Shown: piece by piece, positions 26,331 to 32,004 of the stretch
How positions within the stretch are numbered: the first letter of the stretch is position 1
How the letters are laid out: the number at the start of each line of letters is the position of its first letter
Origin: Brevundimonas sp.
Lineage (GTDB): Bacteria > Pseudomonadota > Alphaproteobacteria > Caulobacterales > Caulobacteraceae
Direction: 5' to 3'
Assembly (NCBI RefSeq): GCF_029946145.1
Contig: NZ_JAQSDY010000018.1
Span: 1-32,004, forward strand
DNA length: 32,004 nt
Position numbers and translations under genes: made by a program
The notes under the pieces: model-generated
Seen by the model: only the letters and a program-made list of their open reading frames with translations
Database searches by the model: none
Told to the model about the DNA's origin: nothing

Positions 26331-28922
26331 ATGCTCCTCGTCACCACCGCCCTGTCCGGACTCATGGCCGGGGCGATCCAGACCGCGCCTCCGCAAACCG
26401 CTCCGCAAACGCCGCCGGCCGCAGCGCCCGCCGCGACCGCGCCGGCCGTCGCGGACGATGACATCACGGACCTCGGTACGGTGGACACGACCGGCGCCCG
26501 CGCGCGCGGCAGCGTCAATTCCGACATCCCGCCCGATGTCACCCTGACCGCCGAACAGATCCAGGCCTATGGCGCCGCCAACATCGCCGAACTGCTGACC
26601 TATCTGGAACCCCTGACCCGCAGCTCGCGCGGCCGCGCCGACGGCCAGCCCGTCTTCCTCGTCAACGGCCGCCGCATCTCCGGCTTCCAGGAAATCCAGG
26701 GTATCCCGACCGAGGCCATCGAACGCACCGATATCCTGCCCGAGGAAGTCGCGCTGCAATACGGCTATCGCGCCGACCAGCGCGTCGTGAACTTCGTGCT
26801 CAAGGCCAATTTCCGTTCGGTCTCGGGCGAACTGACCGGTCGCGCCCCGACCCGGGGCGGCCGCACCACCGCGGAGATAGAAGGCAACGTCCTGCGCATC
26901 GCCGGCGCCACCCGCTGGTCGATGGACGCCGAATACGAACGCTCGACGCCGCTGTACGAATCCGAGCGCGACATCTTCCGCGAGCCCGGTGCGACCCCCG
27001 ACGACCTGATCGACGACCTGGGCGCCTATCGCACCCTGCTGTCAGCCAGCGAGCGCAGCACGGTCCGCGGCACCGTGAAGCGCGACATCAACGGCACGAC
27101 CCAGGGCACCATCAGCGGCAGCCTGCAGAACCTCTCCAGCCGCGGCTTCAACGGCCTGCCCGGCGGCGTCCTGACCCTGCCGGCGGGCAATCCATTCTCG
27201 CCCTTCGCGGACGACGTGCTGGTGTTCCGCTACCTCGACGCCGCCGATCCCCTGGCCCGTGAGACCGATACCCTCACCGGCCGCGTCGCCGGCGTCCTGG
27301 ACGGCTATATCGGCGAGGACTGGCGCTGGACCCTGACCGGCTCCTACGATCGAATCGAGACCGACACCTTCACCGGCCGCGGCTTCGATACCGCGCCGTT
27401 CCAGGCCCGCCTGACCGCCAACGATCCGGGCGCCGATCCGTTCGGCCTTCTGACCCCCGCCGACTTCACCCGCCTGTCCGACGACACCGCCAGCTCCGTG
27501 TCGCAGGTGCTCAGCGCCGAGGCCGTGCTCAACGGCGACGTCTACGACCTGCCGGCCGGCGGCGTCTCCTCGACCTTCACCTTCACCGCCGACACCCGCT
27601 CGCTCGATTCCACCAGCGTCCGGTCGGGCGTGACCATCGACCGGTCCCAGTCGCGTGACCGCTTCAACGGCCAGGCCAGCTTCGGCATCCCCATCGCCAG
27701 CCGCCGCCAGGGCGTCCTGCCCGCGCTCGGCGACCTGTCCGCCAATTTCAACGTCGGCTACGAAGAGCTGTCGGACTTCGGCGGCCTGTCCACCCTCGGC
27801 TTCGGCGTCAACTGGTCGCCGATCGAGCCCGTGTCGCTGCTGATCAGCTACACCGACGAACACGGTGCGCCCACGATCTCCCAGCTGAACGACCCGATCG
27901 TCGGCACCCCGAACGTGCCGGTGTTCGACTTCGCCACCGGCCAGACGGTGTTCGTCACCCGTATCGACGGCGGCAACCCCGACCTGAACTCCGACAACCG
28001 CAAGGTCTGGAAGCTGGGAGCCACGCTCAAGCCCTGGTCCGAGACCGATTTCCGCATCCAGTCGACCTGGACGTACAGCCTTACGGAAGACGCCATCGCC
28101 GCCTTCCCGACCCTGACGCCGGACCTTGAGGCCGCCCTGCCCGGCCGCTTTGTTCGCGACACCGGCGGCAATCTGGTCTCCTTCGACGCCCGGCCGCTGA
28201 ATTTCGACCGCTTCGAGCGTCAGGACATCCGCACCGGCTTCAACTACTCCCGCGCCTTCGGCACGCCCAATCCGAACGTGACGCCCCTGCCGGGCATGCC
28301 GGGCGGCGCGCGCCCGGCGCCGGGCGGCGCTCCGGTGGTGATCCGTCAGGGCGGCGGCGACGGCCCGCGTGGCGGCCCCGGCGGCGGCATGCAGATGCGC
28401 ATGGGCGGCGGCGGTGGTCGCGGCGGCGGCATGCAGCCCGGCCAGGGCCGTTTCAACCTCTCGGTCTATCACACGGTCCGTCTGCAGGATGAGATCGTCA
28501 TCGCCGACGGCCTGCCCGTGCTCGACCTGCTGGACGGCTCGGCCACCGGCAGCCGCGGCGGCACGTCCCGCAACGAGATCCAGGCCCAGGCCGGCGTATT
28601 CAAGAGCGGCATGGGCGCCTTCCTCCACGGCAACTGGCGCGAGGGCACCCGCGTCGATGGCGGAACCGGCCCCGACCTGGCCTTCTCGGACCTGACTACA
28701 ATCAATCTACATGTCTTCATCGACCTGGGCGGTCAGGCGGCCTGGGTGGAGAAATATCCCTGGCTGAAGGGCTCGCGCGTCCAGTTCGGCGTCCAGAACA
28801 TCTTCAACAGCCGTCTGGAGGTCACCTCCAGCGCCGGTGACGCCCCGCTGAACTACCAGCCTGACTATCTCGACCCGCAGGGCCGGACCGTCAGCCTGAC
28901 CTTCCGCAAGATCCTGTTCTAG
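26331..28922 (+). CDS. TonB-dependent receptor-like outer-membrane protein
   Basis: This 863-residue protein has a signal-like start, a Pro/Ala-rich stretch and then a plug domain (about 60-170; LTAEQIQAYGAANIAELLTY, VNGRRISGFQEIQGIP, then the edge-strand segment RVVNFVLKANF). The rest is a barrel rich in alternating aromatic strands, ending DPQGRTVSLTFRKILF with the C-terminal Phe required by the Bam machinery. Residues about 650-705 form a Gly/Met/Arg-rich low-complexity insert. Substrate is unknown and no transport partner is adjacent. The ATG at 26331 has GAAGG eight bases upstream; a TTG in frame at 26295 would add a basic n-region (RRPPPKALR) that suits a signal peptide better, so the start is uncertain. 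Confidence 0.85.
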   Translation: MLLVTTALSGLMAGAIQTAPPQTAPQTPPAAAPAATAPAVADDDITDLGTVDTTGARARGSVNSDIPPDVTLTAEQIQAYGAANIAELLTYLEPLTRSSRGRADGQPVFLVNGRRISGFQEIQGIPTEAIERTDILPEEVALQYGYRADQRVVNFVLKANFRSVSGELTGRAPTRGGRTTAEIEGNVLRIAGATRWSMDAEYERSTPLYESERDIFREPGATPDDLIDDLGAYRTLLSASERSTVRGTVKRDINGTTQGTISGSLQNLSSRGFNGLPGGVLTLPAGNPFSPFADDVLVFRYLDAADPLARETDTLTGRVAGVLDGYIGEDWRWTLTGSYDRIETDTFTGRGFDTAPFQARLTANDPGADPFGLLTPADFTRLSDDTASSVSQVLSAEAVLNGDVYDLPAGGVSSTFTFTADTRSLDSTSVRSGVTIDRSQSRDRFNGQASFGIPIASRRQGVLPALGDLSANFNVGYEELSDFGGLSTLGFGVNWSPIEPVSLLISYTDEHGAPTISQLNDPIVGTPNVPVFDFATGQTVFVTRIDGGNPDLNSDNRKVWKLGATLKPWSETDFRIQSTWTYSLTEDAIAAFPTLTPDLEAALPGRFVRDTGGNLVSFDARPLNFDRFERQDIRTGFNYSRAFGTPNPNVTPLPGMPGGARPAPGGAPVVIRQGGGDGPRGGPGGGMQMRMGGGGGRGGGMQPGQGRFNLSVYHTVRLQDEIVIADGLPVLDLLDGSATGSRGGTSRNEIQAQAGVFKSGMGAFLHGNWREGTRVDGGTGPDLAFSDLTTINLHVFIDLGGQAAWVEKYPWLKGSRVQFGVQNIFNSRLEVTSSAGDAPLNYQPDYLDPQGRTVSLTFRKILF

Positions 28923-29275
28923 GTCTGGTCGCCGCCCGGGGCCTTGCGCCCCCGGCGGCGCTTCGGCGTCCCGCCCTTCGCCTTGGCGGCGATCTCCTTC
29001 AGCTTGCGGCCCTGCATGGCCGAAAGCGCCTGCCCCGGCGCGCCCAGCTCCGGGTCGCCGAAAGCCCGCCCGTGGGTCTTCACCCGCTCGCTGACCGAGT
29101 CGATGAACTCGCCCTCCCATTCGGACAGCGAAACGCCCGCCTTCTCGGCCGAGCGGCGGGCGCGTCGTAGTGCATTGAGGGCCGCCCGCTGGGCCGCCTT
29201 GCGTTCGGCCTCGAACGGACTGGCGGGCGGTTTCCTCGAACCGCCCTTGCCCCCGCCGAAGCCGGTTCGCTTCAG
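28919..29275 (-). CDS. Small basic protein co-transcribed with gapR, non-AUG start
   Basis: I do not recognise the family. The product, about 118 residues, is Gly/Lys/Arg-rich at the start (KRTGFGGGKGGSRKPP), has a central helical part (PFEAERKAAQRAALNALRRA, then SLSEWEGEFIDSVSERVKTHG) and a very basic tail (KAKGGTPKRRRGRK) that suggests nucleic-acid binding. No ATG, GTG or TTG lies at the likely start. CTG at 29275 has GGGGAG eight bases upstream, and another CTG at 29281 overlaps the gapR stop as CTGA. The coupling to gapR suggests a related role. Its TAG stop overlaps the TAG of the convergent receptor gene in the palindrome CTAG at 28919-28922. Confidence 0.6.
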   Translation of the reverse strand: MKRTGFGGGKGGSRKPPASPFEAERKAAQRAALNALRRARRSAEKAGVSLSEWEGEFIDSVSERVKTHGRAFGDPELGAPGQALSAMQGRKLKEIAAKAKGGTPKRRRGRKAPGGDQT

Positions 29276-29277
29276 GG

Positions 29278-29553
29278 TCAGATCTCCCCGAGCGCCGCCA
29301 GATACAGGTCGAGGATCGCGTCCTCTTCCTGCCGTTTGGCCTTGTCCTGCTTGCGGATGCGGATGACCTTGCGCAGGATCTTGACGTCGTAGCCCTCGCC
29401 CTTGGCCTCCAGGAAGACCTCCTTCATGTCGGCCATGACGGCGGCCTTGTCCTCTTCCAGCCGCTCGATGCGCTCGATGATGGTGCGCAGCCGGCCCTGG
29501 GCGGCCGAGGTCAGGACGTCGGGCGAGGAATCGAAGGAAGCGTCGTCGGCCAA
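29278..29553 (-). CDS. gapR: GapR-family nucleoid-associated protein (DUF2312)
   Basis: This 91-residue protein matches GapR of Caulobacter in length and pattern: AQGRLRTIIERIERLEEDKA and DMKEVFLEAKGEGYDVKILRK form the coiled-coil part, and IRIRKQDKAKRQEEDAILDL with the final LYLAALGEI is the most conserved block. GapR forms a tetrameric clamp around overtwisted, AT-rich DNA ahead of replication and transcription, and stimulates gyrase and topoisomerase IV. The start MADDASFD at 29553 is 25 bp after a GGAGT-like element and suits the family. It is first of a two-gene unit with a small basic protein; the next CTG lies just after its stop. Confidence 0.93.
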   Translation of the reverse strand: MADDASFDSSPDVLTSAAQGRLRTIIERIERLEEDKAAVMADMKEVFLEAKGEGYDVKILRKVIRIRKQDKAKRQEEDAILDLYLAALGEI

Positions 29554-29671
29554 GGGAGTACTCCGGGTAACACGCCCTCAAACAGGCCGAAGGCCGATAG
29601 GGCAACAAGAATTCAAAGGGACGCTAACCACGCCGGGGCGCGGGACTCAACGACCGCTGGGGGCAGACGCG

Positions 29672-29698
29672 AAAAAGGCTGCGGACAAGTCCGCAGCC
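29672..29698 (-). terminator. Intrinsic terminator of rpmJ
   Basis: A 9-bp stem (29677-29685 with 29690-29698) with a 4-nt loop is followed on the minus strand by five U residues (29672-29676). It lies about 40 bp after the rpmJ stop and separates it from gapR. Confidence 0.9.
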
Positions 29699-29737
29699 CT
29701 TGAAATTTCGAACCGCGCCGTCAGGCGTGGAAAGACC

Positions 29738-29863
29738 TTAGCCCTGCTTCGCCTTGAAGCGCGGGTCGGTCTTGTTGATCACATACACAACACCCTTGCG
29801 GCGCACGACCTTGCAGTCGCGGTGGCGGGTCTTGAGCGACTTGAGCGAGCTGCGGACCTTCAT
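29738..29863 (-). CDS. rpmJ: 50S ribosomal protein L36
   Basis: This 41-residue protein, [20 protein letters not shown] to the end [11 protein letters not shown], is the proteobacterial 41-residue form of L36 with one Cys (Cys17) rather than the four zinc-binding cysteines of the 37-residue form. L36 helps fold 23S rRNA late in 50S assembly. The longer frame to 29959 does not match the family, so the ATG at 29863 is used. It stands as a single gene with its own terminator, as is usual for this form in Alphaproteobacteria. Zinc-free L36 is often the zinc-starvation paralogue in other phyla, but here it is the standard type. Confidence 0.95.
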   Translation of the reverse strand: MKVRSSLKSLKTRHRDCKVVRRKGVVYVINKTDPRFKAKQG

Positions 29864-30024
29864 GGTCGTCGTCCTGAGGCAAAGCAAAACAGAAAAGCCG
29901 CGGGAAGAACCTGCGGCGGAGCGGTGCGTATAGAGAGGCTTCCCGGAATCGTCAACCACCGACCGGCGTGACTTTGCGGACGGTTGCGGCAGACTGCAGC
30001 ACGACGCCCCGGAACGAGCCGATC

Positions 30025-30429
30025 ATGACCGACGACCACCGAATCTACCGGATGAGCTTCGCCAGCATCTATCCCCTCTACATCGCCAAGGTGGAGAGGA
30101 AGGGACGCACCAGGGACGAGGTGGACCAGATCGTCCGCTGGCTGACCGGCTTCACCCAGGAAGAATTCCAGACCCAGCTGGCGAACAAGTCGGACGTCCG
30201 GACCTTCTTCGCTGAAGCGCCCCGGCTGAATCCGGCCCGAACCCTGATCACCGGCCTGATCTGCGGCATCCGCGTCGAAAACATCGAACAGCCGCTGATG
30301 CGCGAGGTTCGCTACCTCGACAAGCTCACCGACGAGCTCGCCAGGGGGAAGGCGATGGAGAAAATCCTGAGGAGCCAAGGCTCTCCTCCCCCTCCGTGCA
30401 TCCCCGCGAAGGCGGGGACCCAGGCTTGA
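30025..30429 (+). CDS. DUF2200 family protein with REP-derived tail
   Basis: This 134-residue cytoplasmic protein of unknown function matches the DUF2200 family: [80 protein letters not shown] and GKAMEKILR. The usual family end is close to MEKIL; here about 18 more residues follow ([18 protein letters not shown]), and the last dozen are encoded by the left arm of the inverted repeat at 30394-30521. So the original stop was probably lost on repeat insertion. The start ATG at 30025 follows GGAACGAG. It is divergent from rpmJ with about 160 bp between them. Confidence 0.88.
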   Translation: MTDDHRIYRMSFASIYPLYIAKVERKGRTRDEVDQIVRWLTGFTQEEFQTQLANKSDVRTFFAEAPRLNPARTLITGLICGIRVENIEQPLMREVRYLDKLTDELARGKAMEKILRSQGSPPPPCIPAKAGTQA

Positions 30430-30521
30430 GCGGCAGGCAGGACGGCGAATGAACCGGCGTGATATCCAGCCCCGGCGGGGAGGCCAAAAACCTGGGTCCC
30501 CGCCTTCGCGGGGATGCACGG
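30394..30521. repeat. REP-like inverted repeat, 31-bp arms
   Basis: Arms 30394-30424 and 30491-30521 are perfect reverse complements over 31 bp with a 66-nt loop. Each arm contains the palindrome CCCCGCGAAGGCGGGG followed by ACCCAGG, a sequence variant of the element at 14797-14922. The left arm overlaps the 3' end of the DUF2200 gene. The following stretch to 30664 contains no gene. Confidence 0.92.
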
Positions 30522-30664
30522 AATTGATACGCACCAGCTCAATCAGCGAGGCGCCGAGCGCCGAGCGGTAGCACCACCAGGATGGCGCGCGTATTGCAGC
30601 AACGCTTGTCGCCCTCGCGCACTTGTTATGACGGGGCGGCCGCCGGGGACTCTACAGCTACATC

Positions 30665-31939
30665 ATGCGTATCAGCCTTCGCCTCCTCCTCATCGCCTCC
30701 GTCGCCGCCTGCGCCCCCATGCTGCCCGAGGCGCCGCCCGTGCGTCCGACCCCGGCGCCGGCGCCTGTTCGTCCCGCCGTCCCGGCTCCCACGCCGGCCC
30801 CGCCGCCCGCGAATCCCGCCGACCAGGCCGGCTTCGAGGGCTGGAAACAGGGCTTCCTCGCCCGCCACGGCGGCGTCCGCCGCGACGCCTACGCCCGCGA
30901 GCTGGCCGGCCTGACCCCCGACCCTTCCGTCATCCGCCTCGACGGCAACCAGCCCGAATTCAGCCGCCCCGCCGGCGCCTATATCCAGTCCGCCGTCTCG
31001 GCCACCCGGATCGCCCAGGGCCGCCAGCGTACCGACCGCGTGCCATGGGAGGTCGTCCAGCGTTTCGGCGTCCCCGCCGAGATCCTCGTCTCCATCTGGG
31101 GCAACGAGAGCAGCTACGGCGCCGTTCAGGGCGACTATGACGTCATCCGCTCGCTGGCCACCCTCGCCTTCGACGGCCGCCGCCGCGACTGGGCCGAGGC
31201 CCAGCTGAAGGACGCACTCGATATCGTCGTCGACGGCCGCCGCGACCGCGCGGGCCTCAAGGGCAGCTGGGCCGGCGCCATGGGCCAGACCCAGTTCATG
31301 CCCGACAACTATCTGCGTCTCGGCGTCGACCAGAGCGGCGACGGCAAGGTCGACATCTGGGGCTCGGACGCCGACTCCCTCGCCTCCGCCGCCAACCTGC
31401 TCGCCCAGGCCGGCTGGAAGCGCGGCCAGAGCTGGGGCTATGAGGTCATCCTGCCCGCGGGCTTCGACTACGCCGAGGCTGAGGGCCCCCGCCACGACTG
31501 GCGCTACTGGTCGCAACGCGGCGTGACCCTGGCCCGCGGCGGCGCCCCCACCGACGCCGAAGCGCTCGAGGAGGGCGTCATCCTCCTGCCCCAGGGCGCG
31601 CGCGGCCCGGCCTTCCTCGCCCTGCCGAACCACTATGTGATCCGCCGCTACAACAACTCGGTCTCCTACGCCTTGGCCATCGGCCTGACCGCCGACGGCA
31701 TCGCCGGCAAGCCCGGTCTGGTCGGGACCTGGCCCGACGACGCGCCCCTGTCGCGCGACCAGCGCATCGGCGCCCAGCGCGCCCTCACCGCGCTCGGCTA
31801 CGACACCCAGGGCATCGACGGCGTCGTCGGCGCCAACACCCGCGCCGCCTTGCGCCGCTGGCAGATCGCCTCGGGCCGGCTGGCGGACGGCTATCTGACC
31901 GCCGACCTGGCCGACGAACTGATCCGCCGGGCGGGGTAA
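30665..31939 (+). CDS. Lytic murein transglycosylase, MltB-like, lipoprotein
   Basis: This 424-residue enzyme cleaves the MurNAc-GlcNAc bond of peptidoglycan to give 1,6-anhydro-MurNAc ends. The signal RISLRLLLIASVAAC ends in a lipobox with Cys16, and a Pro/Ala-rich linker (17-50) follows. The catalytic domain (about 55-345) has IWGNESSYGAVQGDYDV with the catalytic Glu148, GAMGQTQFMPDNY, and SLASAANLLAQAGWKRG. A C-terminal peptidoglycan-binding domain (about 362-422; QRALTALGYDTQGIDGVVGA) completes it. The layout is like alphaproteobacterial MltB-type enzymes. The ATG at 30665 has no strong ribosome-binding site, but begins the signal peptide. It stands alone; the gene ends with TAA near the right edge. 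Confidence 0.93.
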   Translation: MRISLRLLLIASVAACAPMLPEAPPVRPTPAPAPVRPAVPAPTPAPPPANPADQAGFEGWKQGFLARHGGVRRDAYARELAGLTPDPSVIRLDGNQPEFSRPAGAYIQSAVSATRIAQGRQRTDRVPWEVVQRFGVPAEILVSIWGNESSYGAVQGDYDVIRSLATLAFDGRRRDWAEAQLKDALDIVVDGRRDRAGLKGSWAGAMGQTQFMPDNYLRLGVDQSGDGKVDIWGSDADSLASAANLLAQAGWKRGQSWGYEVILPAGFDYAEAEGPRHDWRYWSQRGVTLARGGAPTDAEALEEGVILLPQGARGPAFLALPNHYVIRRYNNSVSYALAIGLTADGIAGKPGLVGTWPDDAPLSRDQRIGAQRALTALGYDTQGIDGVVGANTRAALRRWQIASGRLADGYLTADLADELIRRAG

Positions 31940-31952
31940 GGACTGCCCCCGT

Positions 31953-32004
31953 CCGTGCATCCCCGACGCGTGGACCCTCCCTCATCCGTGCATCCCCGCG
32001 AAGG
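31953..32004. repeat. Partial REP-like repeats at the right edge
   Basis: The 31953-31977 segment starts CCGTGCATCCCC, as the arm at 30394 does, but is degenerate afterwards. A second copy begins at 31986 (CCGTGCATCCCCGCGAAGG) and is cut by the window edge. They are direct copies of the same repeat family. Confidence 0.8.

Noticed and set aside
30582..31140. Overlapping plus-strand Arg/Pro-rich frames around the transglycosylase start
   Set aside because: They are out-of-frame shadows of the lipoprotein transglycosylase, whose motifs are clear.

Overview
The window is high-GC DNA from the core chromosome of an alphaproteobacterium, most likely a member of Caulobacterales close to Brevundimonas or Caulobacter. 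The evidence is the alphaproteobacterial RpoB/RpoC/EF-G/S12/S7 set, a GapR nucleoid protein, a 41-residue L36, a TonB-dependent receptor with a glycine-rich insert, and REP-like intergenic hairpins of the 'CIPAKAGTQ' type. The genus is an inference from family resemblance. No tRNA, rRNA, CRISPR array, transposase, integrase or phage gene was seen.

Region 1 (1-3255, minus strand) is the str operon, in transcription order rpsL, rpsG, fusA, tuf; tuf is cut by the left edge. A strong intrinsic terminator at 3388-3420 isolates it from upstream transcription. Region 2 (3533-4742) holds two divergent, poorly known genes: a small lipoprotein with a TonB-C-like domain, and a protein with a TonB-like N-terminus but no TonB-C domain. 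Region 3 (4798-13303, minus) is rpoB then rpoC, with a heptamer-built 19-bp inverted repeat between them and a clear terminator after rpoC.

Region 4 (13676-19722) sits between rpoB and rplL, which are adjacent in most bacteria. It carries an FKBP lipoprotein, a decayed DUF2268-type protease gene, a REP-like inverted repeat, a tandem pair of secreted M61 metallopeptidases and a DJ-1/PfpI-family protein. Region 5 (19785-21129, minus) is rplJ-rplL with its own terminator and a recognisable sigma-70 promoter followed by a long leader. So the usual beta operon is split here into rplJL and rpoBC.

Region 6 (21192-28922, plus) has a DUF4153 membrane protein, an aspartyl/asparaginyl beta-hydroxylase, a composite hairpin repeat with a 14-C run, an orphan sigma-54 response regulator and a TonB-dependent receptor. 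Region 7 (28919-32004) has gapR with a small basic partner gene, rpmJ, a DUF2200 gene whose 3' end is built from a REP-like repeat, and an MltB-type lytic transglycosylase, then more repeat sequence at the right edge.

Most of the window is translation and transcription machinery plus envelope maintenance genes. I found no convincing new multi-gene system. The points most worth following are the repeats, the split TonB-like gene pair, the split beta operon, the decayed protease and the non-AUG gene after gapR.
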